A stretch of 64,000 bases of DNA from Euzebya sp. (lineage in GTDB: Bacteria > Actinomycetota > Nitriliruptoria > Euzebyales > Euzebyaceae), in assembly GCF_964222135.1 (NCBI RefSeq), contig NZ_CAXQBR010000075.1:1-64000 (forward strand), read 5' to 3'. The notes below the pieces were generated by a model. It had not been told where the DNA came from, searched no databases, and saw only the letters and a program-made list of their open reading frames with translations. The stretch's first letter is position 1. Every line of letters starts with the position of its first letter. The position numbers and the translations under genes are program-made. Positions 23,522 to 32,859 of the stretch are shown in pieces.

Positions 23522-24478
23522 ATGGCGACCCCCCACGCAGAGCTCCACGTCCACCTCGAGGGGACGGTGCTGCCGTCCCGGCTCCTGCGGCTCGCGCGCC
23601 GCAACGGCCAGACCCTCCCGGCTGACACCGTCGAGGGGATCGCCGCCCTCTACACGTTCACCGACTTCTCCCACTTCCTCGACGTCTGGAACCTCACGAC
23701 GAACTGCCTCCGGACCGCTGAGGACTTCCGCGAGATCACGCTCGACTACGCGGCCCAGGCCGCCGGGCACGGCGCGAGGTACGTGGAGGCGATCTTCAGC
23801 CCGGCGGAGCGGGTGATCCGCGGCGTCCCGTTCGAGGACCTGTTCGAGGGGTACTGCACCGGCGCCGCCGAGGCACTCGATGCGCACGGCGTGGCGGTCA
23901 GGCTCACCCCGGACCTGTTCTGGACCGCCGACCCCGACCTCGCCGAGGAGACCGCCCGGTGGGCGGTCCGCTACGCCGACCGGGGGATCGTGGGGCTGGG
24001 CATCGGCGGGGACGAGGCGCGCGCCGACCCCTCGGCGTACGCCCGGGCGTTCGCGATCGCGCGCGAGGGCGGCCTGGCCGTGGTGCCCCACGCCGGCGAG
24101 GTGACGGGCCCGGCGCTCGTCCGCGAGGTGGTCGAGGTGCTCCACCCGCGGCGGATCCGCCACGGGATCGGCGCCGCCGGCGACCCCGCGCTCGTCGGGG
24201 AGTTGCGAGCCCGCGGCATCGGCCTCGACATCTGCCCGACGTCGAACGTCCGCACCGGCGCGGTCGGGGACGTCGACGCGGTCCCGCTGGCTGTGCTGGC
24301 CGACGCCGGCGTCGCCGTCAGCATCGGCACCGACGACCCGGCGATGTTCGGCACCGACCTCGGGCGGGAGCACGCCATCGCCGCCGCGCACGGCATCACC
24401 CCGGAGCGGCTGTGGGCGGACGCCCTGCGGACGTGCGCGGCCGAGCCGGCGTTGGTCGCCGAGATGGTCGGCTGGTAG
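23522..24478 (+). CDS. add: Adenosine deaminase family protein
   Basis: Amidohydrolase of 318 residues. Zinc ligands are H9 and H11 (ELHVHLEGT), the His of [10 protein letters not shown], and the Asp pair in [12 protein letters not shown]; the catalytic Glu is in [12 protein letters not shown] is also family-typical. It would deaminate adenosine or deoxyadenosine to (deoxy)inosine in the cytosol; related members act on adenine or aminodeoxyfutalosine, and the sequence alone does not exclude these. Length is slightly below the usual 330-350. An S-adenosylhomocysteine hydrolase that releases adenosine is encoded at 51-52 kb. Confidence 0.85.
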   Translation: MATPHAELHVHLEGTVLPSRLLRLARRNGQTLPADTVEGIAALYTFTDFSHFLDVWNLTTNCLRTAEDFREITLDYAAQAAGHGARYVEAIFSPAERVIRGVPFEDLFEGYCTGAAEALDAHGVAVRLTPDLFWTADPDLAEETARWAVRYADRGIVGLGIGGDEARADPSAYARAFAIAREGGLAVVPHAGEVTGPALVREVVEVLHPRRIRHGIGAAGDPALVGELRARGIGLDICPTSNVRTGAVGDVDAVPLAVLADAGVAVSIGTDDPAMFGTDLGREHAIAAAHGITPERLWADALRTCAAEPALVAEMVGW

Positions 24479-24542
24479 AACCCGCCGGAGCCGTCCGACC
24501 TCCCACCCCACCGGCCTTCGCTCAGCCGGTGCAGGAGCCCCA

Positions 24543-25565
24543 ATGCGCCTCGGCCTGAACATCGGCTACTCCGGATCCGCGATCGGCGACGTGATGCCGC
24601 TGGTCGCCCACGCCGACGCGGTCGGCATCGACTCGGTGTGGACCGCGGAGGCGTACGGCTCCGACGCCGCGACCGTGCTCGGCTACCTCGCCGGCCGGAC
24701 CGAGCGGATCAAGCTGGGCTCGGCGATCTTCCAGATGCCGGCCCGGACCCCCGCGAACACCGCCATGACCGCCATGACCCTCGACGCGCTGAGCGGCGGG
24801 CGGATGCTCCTCGGCCTGGGCCTGTCGGGCCCGCAGGTGGTGGAGGGGTGGCACGGGGTGCCCTACGGCAAGCCGCTCACGCGCACCCGGGAGTACGTCG
24901 AGATCGTCCGCATGGCGATCGCCCGCGAGCAGCCGGTCGAGTTCCACGGCGAGGAGTACGACGTCCCCTACAGCGGTGCCGACGCGACCGGGCTCGGGAA
25001 GGCGCTCAAGTCGATCCTGCACCCGGTCCGTCCGCACATCCCGATCTACCTGGCGGCCATCGGGCCGAAGAACGTCCAGCTGACCGCCGAGATCGCCGAC
25101 GGCTGGCTGCCGATCTTCTACTCCCCCGAGCGCGAGGACATCTTCAACGCCGACCTCGACGAGGGCCTCGCGGCCGCGGGCCGCGACGGCAGCGACTTCG
25201 ACATCGCCCCGACGGTGTCCGTCGTGACCGGCGACGACCTGGACGCCTGCCGGGACGCGCTCAGGCCGATGTTCGCGCTGTACATCGGGGGCATGGGCGC
25301 GAAGGGCCGGAACTTCTACTTCAACCTCGCGTGCCGCTACGGCTTCGAGGAGGCGGCGACCCGCATCCAGGACCTCTACCTCGACGGCAAGAAGGGCGAG
25401 GCGACGGCGCTGGTGCCGGACGCACTGGTCGACGAGTGCGCCCTCGTGGGGCCGATGGACCGGATCCTCGACCGCCTCGAGGCGTGGAAGGCGTCGCGGG
25501 TCGGCACGATGATCCTGGGCACCTACCAGGCGGAGGTGCTCGAACCGCTGGTGGCCGCGCTGTAG
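24543..25565 (+). CDS. LLM-class F420-dependent oxidoreductase
   Basis: Protein of 340 residues with the luciferase-like TIM-barrel fold: [54 protein letters not shown] and [16 protein letters not shown]. These blocks match the F420-dependent group found widely in actinobacteria, where it reduces or oxidises small organic substrates with coenzyme F420. Start ATG preceded by AGGAG. Substrate unknown. It follows add by 64 bases and is convergent with the MOSC gene (8 bases between stops). Confidence 0.88.
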   Translation: MRLGLNIGYSGSAIGDVMPLVAHADAVGIDSVWTAEAYGSDAATVLGYLAGRTERIKLGSAIFQMPARTPANTAMTAMTLDALSGGRMLLGLGLSGPQVVEGWHGVPYGKPLTRTREYVEIVRMAIAREQPVEFHGEEYDVPYSGADATGLGKALKSILHPVRPHIPIYLAAIGPKNVQLTAEIADGWLPIFYSPEREDIFNADLDEGLAAAGRDGSDFDIAPTVSVVTGDDLDACRDALRPMFALYIGGMGAKGRNFYFNLACRYGFEEAATRIQDLYLDGKKGEATALVPDALVDECALVGPMDRILDRLEAWKASRVGTMILGTYQAEVLEPLVAAL

Positions 25566-25573
25566 CGCCCGGG

Positions 25574-26251
25574 TCAGGTCGTGCCCGCGCCGGCGCGGGC
25601 CAGCACGTGGACGATGTAGCCGCGGAGCGCCGCCGGCACCTGCCAGTCGTCGGACTCCGCGTCCAGCAGGGCCTTCGCGTCGGCCGGGTCGTTGGCGGTG
25701 AACCAGCGGCCGATCGTCACCCCGTGCGCGGGACGTGACAGCACCTCCACGGCATCGCCCGGCGCGACCGGGCCTCCGGCCAGCACCCGCAGGTACGTCC
25801 CGGTCCGGCCGACGTCGGCGAAGCGCTTGACCCAGCCGGGGCGGTCCCCCATGTGGTGCTGGAAGGGGGCGCACGGCACGCGTGGCTCGGAGACCTCCAC
25901 GAGGACGTCCGCGCCGATGCGCCACCGCTCCCCGATCACCGCGCCGACCAGGTCGACGCCGCGGGTGCGGAGGTTCTCCCCGAAGCGGCCGGGCCAGATG
26001 TCCTCGCCGAGCTCGGCCGCCCACCAGGCGGCGTCCTCGTCGGCGTAGGCGTACACGGCCTTGTCGATGCCGCCGGGGTGCTCGACGTCGCGGACCTCGT
26101 CCCCCTCGACCCCGGTCGGGGTGACCACGACGGCGTCGACCCCGCCCTTGTCGATGCCGGACAGGTGGCGGCTCGACGCGGTGCGGGGTTGCAGCGCACG
26201 GGTGCGGCAGACCGCGACGATGGCGGGGTGATCCGTCGGGTGGCGGTCCAC
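25574..26251 (-). CDS. MOSC-domain protein (YiiM-like)
   Basis: Protein of 225 residues with a MOSC domain: TGVEGDEVRDVEHPGG, AVYAYADEDAAWW, PGRFGENLRTRGVDL and EPRVPCAPFQHHMG with the conserved cysteine that may hold persulfide or molybdenum cofactor. MOSC proteins deliver sulfur to metals or reduce N-hydroxylated bases (YiiM/YcbX) using Moco. The C-terminal tail (TANDPADAKALLD) matches the 3-alpha extension. GTG at 26251 has AGGAG 7 bases upstream. The gene directly follows the TetR-family gene (3 bases apart), so the pair forms an operon probably under its own TetR repressor. Confidence 0.85.
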   Translation of the reverse strand: MDRHPTDHPAIVAVCRTRALQPRTASSRHLSGIDKGGVDAVVVTPTGVEGDEVRDVEHPGGIDKAVYAYADEDAAWWAAELGEDIWPGRFGENLRTRGVDLVGAVIGERWRIGADVLVEVSEPRVPCAPFQHHMGDRPGWVKRFADVGRTGTYLRVLAGGPVAPGDAVEVLSRPAHGVTIGRWFTANDPADAKALLDAESDDWQVPAALRGYIVHVLARAGAGTT

Positions 26252-26254
26252 GGC

Positions 26255-26851
26255 TCAGCTCCTGACGCGGGTGGCGGAGTCCACGAGGTGGAGGATCTGG
26301 TTGGTCAGGTCGCCGGCGCCCAGCGCGTCCCCGGCGGCCAGGCCCACCCGCAGGGCCTCCCGGATCGCCCCCAGGATCATCGGCCCGGCGATCGAGGGGT
26401 CGAGCTCGGTGTCCACCTTCCCGAGGTCCTGCCCGCGGGCCAGCATCGCGGCCACGATCGCGGCCTGGCGGGCCTGGCGGTCGACCATGACCGCCGCGAC
26501 CTCGGGTTCGCGGGCCAGGCCGCCGAGGGCCACGCGGGCCATCGGCTCGGCGTAGTGGAACGCGACCATCAGCTCGATGCGCCGGCGTTCCCGGGCCCGC
26601 CAGTCGTCGGCCTCGATCTCGGCCATCAGCACCGCGTTGTCCTGGCGGTCGAAGAAGTCCTCCACGACGGCGGCCGCGAGCGCGCCCTTGTTCTGGAAGT
26701 AGCGGTACGTCAGGCCGATGGAGGTGCCGGCGCGGCGGGCCACGGCCGCGACCTCGAGCTGCCCCTCGGACTCGACCAGCTCCGCCGCCGCGGCCTTGAG
26801 CAGCTTCGCCCTCGTCTGGGCGCCCTTCCCCGTGACCTGCGGTTCTGCCAT
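26255..26851 (-). CDS. TetR-family transcriptional regulator
   Basis: Regulator of 198 residues. The N-terminal HTH (RAKLLKAAAAELVESEGQLEVAAVARRAGTSIGLTYRYFQNKGALAAAVV) is canonical TetR; the rest is an all-helical ligand domain. ATG at 26851 is chosen because upstream in-frame codons run into the promoter. The gene has TACGTT 6 bases before the ATG and a palindrome across it, so the transcript is likely leaderless and autoregulated. It is first in a two-gene operon with the MOSC protein; the ligand is unknown. Confidence 0.88.
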   Translation of the reverse strand: MAEPQVTGKGAQTRAKLLKAAAAELVESEGQLEVAAVARRAGTSIGLTYRYFQNKGALAAAVVEDFFDRQDNAVLMAEIEADDWRARERRRIELMVAFHYAEPMARVALGGLAREPEVAAVMVDRQARQAAIVAAMLARGQDLGKVDTELDPSIAGPMILGAIREALRVGLAAGDALGAGDLTNQILHLVDSATRVRS

Positions 26852-26855
26852 CGGG

Positions 26856-26868
26856 TGAACGTAGTTCA
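26856..26868. promoter_or_regulatory. TetR operator overlapping the -10 element
   Basis: TGAACgtaGTTCA is a perfect inverted repeat with 5-bp arms that overlaps the -10-like hexamer TACGTT (26858-26863, minus strand) of the TetR-family gene, 4 bases from the start codon. Binding there would block RNA polymerase. Assignment to this regulator is inferred from position. Confidence 0.6.
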
Positions 26869-26918
26869 GAGCGCGGGATCCCGCCACTCCCGGACGCGCG
26901 CCTGGGCGCGCCGTGGCA

Positions 26919-27479
26919 TCACCCGTGGTGGGAGCCCGACCGCTCCTCGGCGCGGTCGAGCGAGATGCCCTCCGCCGTCGCGGCCAGGTGGTCCACCACG
27001 GCCTCGATCAGCCGGCCGTCGCGGGTCTCGAACCCCTCCCAGCGCCGGCGCTCGCCACCGCCCGTCAGCTCGAAGCCGACCAGGGCGTGGGGGGCCTCGC
27101 CGCCGCGGACGAGGAACCAGGAGGCGGTGAGCGCATACGGGTCCTCGGGCACCCGCACCCAGGAGATGCCGCGGAGCGACGGCCCGCCGTCGCAGCCGTA
27201 CGCGATCACCTCGACGCCGGCGGCGAGGAGGCTGCGGTACACGTCGCGCTGGACGTCGAGTCGGTGCCCGTGCTGGACGCCGACGTACAGCGGGACGTCG
27301 GCGCTGACCATGGAGGTCTGCTCGATCTCGCGGCTGACGCGCAGCATCTCGCCGGTGGTGAACAGGAACCGGGTGCCCTCGACGGCGGACGTCGACACCA
27401 GCTCGCAGGCGCGCGCGAGCAGGTCGGCGACCCCGTGTGGATCCGCCGGATCGGTCCCTGGTCGTCGGCGCCAATCCAT
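26919..27479 (-). CDS. Probable DICT-domain sensory protein
   Basis: Protein of 186 residues. After a short N-terminus, residues about 20-150 ([35 protein letters not shown]..., [43 protein letters not shown]) match the pattern of the DICT domain. That domain accompanies diguanylate cyclases and two-component proteins in cyanobacteria and actinobacteria and is thought to sense light or another stimulus. No output domain is attached. ATG at 27479 has no evident ribosome-binding site. It is divergent from ilvD and downstream neighbours are unrelated. Family assignment is from memory. Confidence 0.6.
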   Translation of the reverse strand: MDWRRRPGTDPADPHGVADLLARACELVSTSAVEGTRFLFTTGEMLRVSREIEQTSMVSADVPLYVGVQHGHRLDVQRDVYRSLLAAGVEVIAYGCDGGPSLRGISWVRVPEDPYALTASWFLVRGGEAPHALVGFELTGGGERRRWEGFETRDGRLIEAVVDHLAATAEGISLDRAEERSGSHHG

Positions 27480-27578
27480 GCCGCGACTGTTCCCGGGCGC
27501 CCGGGGGGCAAACGCCGCCCCTCCGCCCGCCATGGTCACCAGGACAACTATCGTGTGCACCCCGTCCGAGGAGGAGCC

Positions 27579-29249
27579 ATGCAACGCCCGCGCAGCACCG
27601 ACGTCACCGAGGGGCCGACCAAGGCCCCCGCCCGGGCCATGCTGCGGGCGGTCGGCATGTCCGAGGAGGACTTCACCAAGCCGCAGGTCGGGGTGGGGTC
27701 GTCCTGGAACGAGGTCACGCCCTGCAACCTGCCGTTGAAGCGCCTGGCCGAGGCGTCGAAGGACGGGGTGCGCGCCGGCGGGGGGTTCCCGATCGAGTTC
27801 ACGACGATCGCGGTCTCCGACGGGATCTCGATGGGGACCGAGGGCATGCGGGCGTCGCTGGTGAGCCGCGAGGTGATCTGCGACTCCGTCGAGACGGTCA
27901 TGCACGCCGAGCGCCTGGACGGCATGGTCCTGTTCGCGGGGTGCGACAAGTCGATCCCCGCGATGGCGATGGCGGCGGCGCGCATGGACCTCGCCGCCGT
28001 GGTCCTCTACGGCGGCACGATCATGCCGGGGACGCTCGACGGCCGGGACATCGACATCAAGGACGTGTTCGAGGCCGTGGGCGCCCACGCCGCGGGGACG
28101 ATCGACGACGACCACTTGCACGCGGTGGAGGCGAACGCCTGCCCCGGTGAGGGGTCCTGCGGCGGGATGTACACCGCGAACACCATGGCGAGCGCGCTCG
28201 AGGCGATGGGCCTGTCGCTGCCCGGCTCGGCGTCACCCCCGGCGATCGACCCGCGGCGGGCCGACCTCGCCGTCCGGTCGGGACGGGCCGTCACGGGGTT
28301 GCTCGACCGGGGGATCACCGCCCGCCAGATCATCACGCGCGCGTCGATCGAGAACGCGATCGCGGTGGTGATGGCCGTCGGCGGGTCGACGAACGCCGTC
28401 CTGCACCTGCTGGCCATCGCCCACGAAGCCGGTGTGGCGCTCGACCTCGAGGACTTCGACCGCATCGGCCGGCGGGTGCCGCACGTCGTCGACTCCCGCC
28501 CCCACGGGCGGTTCCTCATGCGCGACATCGACGAGGTCGGCGGGATCCCGACGGTGATGCGCATGCTGCTGGAGCGCGACCTGATCGACGGGTCGTGCCT
28601 GACCGTCACCGGCCGGACGGTCCAGGAGAACCTGTCGGACCTGGGTGACGTCCCCGACCCGGACGGCGACGTCATCCGCGACCTGGACGACCCGATCAAC
28701 GCCGACGGCGGGCTGGCGATCCTGCGTGGGTCGCTCGCGCCCGACGGCGCCGTCGTCAAGGTCGCGGGAGTGGACGAGATGGTGTTCGAGGGGACCGCCC
28801 GGGTGTTCGACGGCGAGCAGGACGCGATGGCGTTCGTGCTCGGCGGCGGGTTGCAGCCCGGCGACTTCATCGTGATCCGCTACGAGGGCCCGAAGGGCGG
28901 GCCGGGCATGCGGGAGATGCTCGGCGTCACCGCCGCCGTGAAGGGCGTCGGCAGGGGCGGCGACGTCGGACTGGTCACCGACGGACGGTTCTCCGGCGCC
29001 ACCCACGGGCTGTCGGTCGGGCACTGCGCCCCCGAGGCGGTCGACGGCGGGCCGATCGGGCTCGTCGCCGACGGTGACCGCATCCTGCTCGACATCGCGG
29101 CACGTCGGCTCGACCTGCTGGTCGACGACGCGGAGCTCGACCGCCGTCGCGCGGCGGTCCGCCACCCCGAGCCGCGCTACACCGCCGGTGTGCTGGCGAA
29201 GTACGCCAGGCTCGTGAGCGGCGCCGAGCGGGGCGCGGTCACCGGCTGA
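27579..29249 (+). CDS. ilvD: Dihydroxy-acid dehydratase
   Basis: Enzyme of 556 residues, full family length. It dehydrates 2,3-dihydroxy-isovalerate and 2,3-dihydroxy-3-methylvalerate in branched-chain amino-acid synthesis and holds an Fe-S cluster. Conserved blocks: [43 protein letters not shown] (cluster cysteines and Mg site), [11 protein letters not shown], and GRFSGATHG near the C-terminus. ATG at 27579 is preceded by GAGGAG, and a TATCGT hexamer (27549-27554) may be the -10 element. No other ilv genes are nearby, so it is a single-gene unit. Confidence 0.95.
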   Translation: MQRPRSTDVTEGPTKAPARAMLRAVGMSEEDFTKPQVGVGSSWNEVTPCNLPLKRLAEASKDGVRAGGGFPIEFTTIAVSDGISMGTEGMRASLVSREVICDSVETVMHAERLDGMVLFAGCDKSIPAMAMAAARMDLAAVVLYGGTIMPGTLDGRDIDIKDVFEAVGAHAAGTIDDDHLHAVEANACPGEGSCGGMYTANTMASALEAMGLSLPGSASPPAIDPRRADLAVRSGRAVTGLLDRGITARQIITRASIENAIAVVMAVGGSTNAVLHLLAIAHEAGVALDLEDFDRIGRRVPHVVDSRPHGRFLMRDIDEVGGIPTVMRMLLERDLIDGSCLTVTGRTVQENLSDLGDVPDPDGDVIRDLDDPINADGGLAILRGSLAPDGAVVKVAGVDEMVFEGTARVFDGEQDAMAFVLGGGLQPGDFIVIRYEGPKGGPGMREMLGVTAAVKGVGRGGDVGLVTDGRFSGATHGLSVGHCAPEAVDGGPIGLVADGDRILLDIAARRLDLLVDDAELDRRRAAVRHPEPRYTAGVLAKYARLVSGAERGAVTG

Positions 29250-29356
29250 CCCCGGGCCCGCCCGGTTGCGTGGCTCGGCCGGTGCGCCGATAGGCTCCTG
29301 GCCCGCTGCGGGTCAGTCCCGCGCCCGTCCCGTCCCCGAGCCCAGGGAGCCCGACC

Positions 29357-30304
29357 GTGTCCTCCGCCGCGCCCGCCCGCGCCCGCCGCACCTGCCTGGC
29401 CGTCCCCGGCTCGAGCCCGAAGATGCTCGCGAAGGCGCCGGGCATGGCCGTCGACCAGGTGTTCCTCGACCTCGAGGACTCCGTCGCCGCCGGGGAGAAG
29501 GCCCAGGCGAGGACCAACGTCGTCAGCGCCCTCGAGGAGCAGGACTTCGGCGAGAAGACGGTCGTCGTGCGCGTGAACGCCGTCGACACCCACTTCTGCC
29601 ACCGCGATGTGATCGAGGTCGTCGGCGCGGCCGGCCAGCACATCGACTGCGTGATGATCCCGAAGGTGCAGGACCCCGGCCAGATCGAGTTCGTCGACCA
29701 CCTGCTGCGGATGGTGGAGGCCGAGATCGGGCTCGAGCACCGCATCGGCCTCGAGGCCCAGATCGAGGACGCCGCCGGGCTCACGAACATCGACGACATC
29801 GCCTTCGCCTCGGACCGGGTCGAGACGCTGATCCTCGGCCCGGGCGACATGGCCGCGGCGCTGGGGATGCCGGGCACCACCCTCGGGGAGCGGTCGGCCA
29901 GCTACCCCGGCGACCTGTGGCACCACGTGCTGATGCGGATCCTGATCGCCGCCCGGAACGCCGGCGTGCAGGCGATCGACGGGCCGTATGCGAAGATCAA
30001 GGACGCCGACGGGCTGCGCGAGGTGGCGGGGATGGCCCGGGCGCTCGGGTTCGACGGCAAGTGGGTGCTCCACCCCGCCCAGGTCGACGTCGTCAACGCG
30101 GTCTTCAGCCCGACCCAGGAGGAGTTCGAGCACGCGAGCGACCTGCTCGCCGCCTACCGCCGGGCGACGGAGGAGGACGCCACCGGTGCGGTGATGTTCG
30201 GCGACGTGATGATCGACGAGGCGTCGCGGAAGATGGCCGAGCGGATCCTGCAGCGCGGCGAGGCGGCGGGCATGACCGCCCGCCCGGAGTCACAGCGGAG
30301 CTGA
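29357..30304 (+). CDS. mcl: HpcH/HpaI-CitE family lyase, malyl-CoA/beta-methylmalyl-CoA lyase-like
   Basis: Enzyme of 315 residues, TIM-barrel CitE superfamily. Motifs: RTCLAVPGSSPKMLAKA, FLDLEDSVAAGEK (Mg-binding Asp/Glu), VVRVNAVDT, IGLEAQIEDAAGL, ILGPGDMAAALG and GKWVLHPAQV. These fit L-malyl-CoA/beta-methylmalyl-CoA lyases, which cleave beta-methylmalyl-CoA to glyoxylate and propionyl-CoA or malyl-CoA to glyoxylate and acetyl-CoA. Two further putative ethylmalonyl-CoA pathway genes lie 7-10 kb away, supporting this role over citrate lyase beta. GTG at 29357 follows AGGGAG. Convergent with the CWB2-PD40 gene. Confidence 0.8.
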   Translation: MSSAAPARARRTCLAVPGSSPKMLAKAPGMAVDQVFLDLEDSVAAGEKAQARTNVVSALEEQDFGEKTVVVRVNAVDTHFCHRDVIEVVGAAGQHIDCVMIPKVQDPGQIEFVDHLLRMVEAEIGLEHRIGLEAQIEDAAGLTNIDDIAFASDRVETLILGPGDMAAALGMPGTTLGERSASYPGDLWHHVLMRILIAARNAGVQAIDGPYAKIKDADGLREVAGMARALGFDGKWVLHPAQVDVVNAVFSPTQEEFEHASDLLAAYRRATEEDATGAVMFGDVMIDEASRKMAERILQRGEAAGMTARPESQRS

Positions 30305-30317
30305 CGCGCGCGGCAGG

Positions 30318-32801
30318 TCAGCCGCCGGGGACGACGGCGCGGTAGATGTCCGGGACGGTGTTCTGATCGGCCCCGACCAGCGCCGTCGAGGAGTCGAACA
30401 CCACCTCGCCGCCGGCGCCGACCGACGTGCCCGTGGTCGGGCACAGGTTGCCGGGCGTGTCGCCGTGCAGGCGGAGGGGTTCGGCGGTCTCCACGTCGAG
30501 GAGGTACACCCCGCAGCCCTGGTCGCCGCTGCCAGGAGGTGACTCGGTCGAGACGAGCGCGATCAGCGAGCCGTCGGCCGAGATCGACGGGGCGAGCTGC
30601 TCGCCGGCGCCCACGACGATCGGCGCGGTGCGCCCGGCACCCCGTTCGCGGAGGACGACCTGCTGGCCGGCGCCGGGGCCGAGGTTGGTGGCGGTCGTGG
30701 TGAAGATCACCCGGTCGCCGTCGGCGGTGATCCCGAGGTGGGATGCGAGCGCCGCCCCTCCTCCGGTCGCCTCGGCGCCGTCGGCAGTGACGTTCACCCG
30801 CTCGATCGCCTGGGCGGCGACGTCGTAGGCGTAGACGTCGGGGCGGGCGTTGGTGTCACCGGCCACCAGCTCCGCCCGTTCGCTCGAGAACGCGAGCGTC
30901 GACCCGTCCGCGGAGATCACCACGTCGCCGGGGTCGGCGTTCGCGAACGGCGCGCCGGTGTGGTCCCGCACGACGTCGGTGGTGCCGTTGAACTGGCGGT
31001 GGATGAAGATGTGGCGGCTCGGGTTCGCCCCGTCCGCAGCCGCACCGGTCCCCGTGAAGGTGTACGTGCGCCCGTCGGCGCTGGCGGCGCCGAAGACCGC
31101 GTCGGCGACCGGCTCACCGGCCCCGTCGACGGACAGGAGCCGCACGTCACCCGACGTCAGGTCGCGGACGTAGACGTTCGTGCCGGTCGATGACCCGACC
31201 GCTCCGCCGGTGTCCAGCCCGGGGTCGGGCGCCGCGAACACCACCGAGTAGCGGCCCTCGCCGATGACCTGGGGTGCGGTGTCGCCCGACGGGATGATCC
31301 CCCCGCCGGCGGTGCCGTCGGGCCGTGCGTCGACCAGGTGGACCTCCCCGGCCTCGTCGAGGGCGTACACGTGCACCCCGCTGGTGCCGGCACCGGTCGG
31401 GTCGCCGTCGGAGAGGAACGCGACGACCAGGCCGTCGTCGCTCGCGTCGGCATAGCGCCCCCCGACCGCGGTGCCGTCCGGTCCGGCGGAGATCAGCTCG
31501 ACCGCTCCGCCGCCCCCCACCGCGTAGGTGGCCGTCTCGGTCTGGGTGGCGCCGCCGTCGAGGGGGAAGGTCACGACCAGGTCGCAGGTCGGACCGCCGG
31601 CGGTGATCGTGACCTGCCCGTCACCGAGCGAGCCGCCGTCGCCGACGCAGGACCCGGAGACCGACGCCGTCGACGGCGCCCCGCTGACCGCCACCGCGCT
31701 GCCGGTGGCGACCGTCGCACCGGTCGGCGGGTCGAAGGTGACGTCTGCGAGCGGCGGCAGGTCCAGCGCCTGGCGACCCTCCGCGCAGGCGGCGAAGGGC
31801 GTGACGCACGTCACCCGCACGCCCCCGCCCACCTGGGCGAACCCGCCGCCCGCCAGCCAGGCCTCGGTCGGACCGGGCACGGACTCGCCGGTGGTCAACA
31901 CGATCGGGGCGTCGAAGTGGGCCGCGTGGGCGGCCGCGGCGAACCCGCCCGCCCACGCGTCCGCGCCCTGGCCCTCCACCAGGGTGACCCGGGCGACGTC
32001 GGCGGCCGACTCCGCGCCGGTCTCCTTCGCGATCTCCACGCCGGTGGTGAACCGGTCGGGACCGGCGATCCGGTCGACGGTGCCGGCCAACGCGGCCACC
32101 TCGCCCGCGACCGCGTCGGACACCGGTGCGGTGCCGCCGAGGATGAGGACCCGGTCGAAGGCCTGCTCGGCCAGGAAGTCGCGGGTCGGGCCGCTCAGCA
32201 CGTCGGTCTGGGTCAGCAGGATGGGCCACCCGTTCTCCGCGGCCATGTAGCCCGCCGCGAGGGAGTCGGCGAAGGCCTGCGTCGGGTCCGTCGCCCCCGG
32301 CGCCTCGAAGGCGCGGACGAGGATCGCCGTGTCCGACGGACCCGCGTCGCGGGCGATCGCCACCGCGGTCTCGAAGCGCGAGTCCCCGGCGCGGCGGTCG
32401 ACGGCGTAGCCCGCGGCGGCCAGCTCGTCGGCGACCGGGGCCTGCACCGCGCTCTCGCCGCCGAGGAGGGTGACCCGGCTAGCGCCGGTCCCCTCCAGCG
32501 CGGCCATGACCTCGGCGGGAACCGGCCCCGCCGGCGGGACGAGCAGCAGGGGGCTCTCGTCCTGCAGGACGCCGGCCGCCATCGAGTCGACGAAGACGTC
32601 GTCACGGCCGATGAGCACGCGGTCGGGCGTGAGCGGGGTCTCGGTCAGGAGGTCCACGGCGATCTGGGCGTTGGAGGGATCGGTCCCCTCCTTGACGATC
32701 GACAGGGTGTCGCTGGTCTCGGTCACGCCGTCAGCCGCCACCGGCAGGGCCGCCACGCCCACCAGCACGGCCACGACGCCCGCAATCGTGACGCGTCGCA
32801 T
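30318..32801 (-). CDS. Secreted protein: CWB2 repeats fused to a PD40/TolB-like propeller
   Basis: Exported protein of 827 residues. Signal peptide MRRVTIAGVVAVLVGVAALPVAA. CWB2 repeats cover about 35-350 (SRVTLLGGESAVQAPVADEL, SRFETAVAIARDAG, VLILGGTAPVSDAVAGEV, DRFTTGVEIAKETG). A short beta-rich linker (about 360-450) is followed by a propeller of PD40 type with repeated blades such as YADASDDGLVVAFLSDGD, VVISADGSTLAFSSERAELV, GITADGDRVIFTTTATNLG and SISADGSLIALVSTE. PD40 propellers bind peptides or glycans. Placing the CWB2 module at the N-terminus is the opposite of the two other CWB2 proteins here. AGGG lies upstream of the ATG. Confidence 0.85.
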   Translation of the reverse strand: MRRVTIAGVVAVLVGVAALPVAADGVTETSDTLSIVKEGTDPSNAQIAVDLLTETPLTPDRVLIGRDDVFVDSMAAGVLQDESPLLLVPPAGPVPAEVMAALEGTGASRVTLLGGESAVQAPVADELAAAGYAVDRRAGDSRFETAVAIARDAGPSDTAILVRAFEAPGATDPTQAFADSLAAGYMAAENGWPILLTQTDVLSGPTRDFLAEQAFDRVLILGGTAPVSDAVAGEVAALAGTVDRIAGPDRFTTGVEIAKETGAESAADVARVTLVEGQGADAWAGGFAAAAHAAHFDAPIVLTTGESVPGPTEAWLAGGGFAQVGGGVRVTCVTPFAACAEGRQALDLPPLADVTFDPPTGATVATGSAVAVSGAPSTASVSGSCVGDGGSLGDGQVTITAGGPTCDLVVTFPLDGGATQTETATYAVGGGGAVELISAGPDGTAVGGRYADASDDGLVVAFLSDGDPTGAGTSGVHVYALDEAGEVHLVDARPDGTAGGGIIPSGDTAPQVIGEGRYSVVFAAPDPGLDTGGAVGSSTGTNVYVRDLTSGDVRLLSVDGAGEPVADAVFGAASADGRTYTFTGTGAAADGANPSRHIFIHRQFNGTTDVVRDHTGAPFANADPGDVVISADGSTLAFSSERAELVAGDTNARPDVYAYDVAAQAIERVNVTADGAEATGGGAALASHLGITADGDRVIFTTTATNLGPGAGQQVVLRERGAGRTAPIVVGAGEQLAPSISADGSLIALVSTESPPGSGDQGCGVYLLDVETAEPLRLHGDTPGNLCPTTGTSVGAGGEVVFDSSTALVGADQNTVPDIYRAVVPGG

Positions 32802-32859
32802 GGTCCGACCCTAGACCACGCAGCCGGCGCCGTGAACGCCTACAGTGCGCGGCGAGGCG

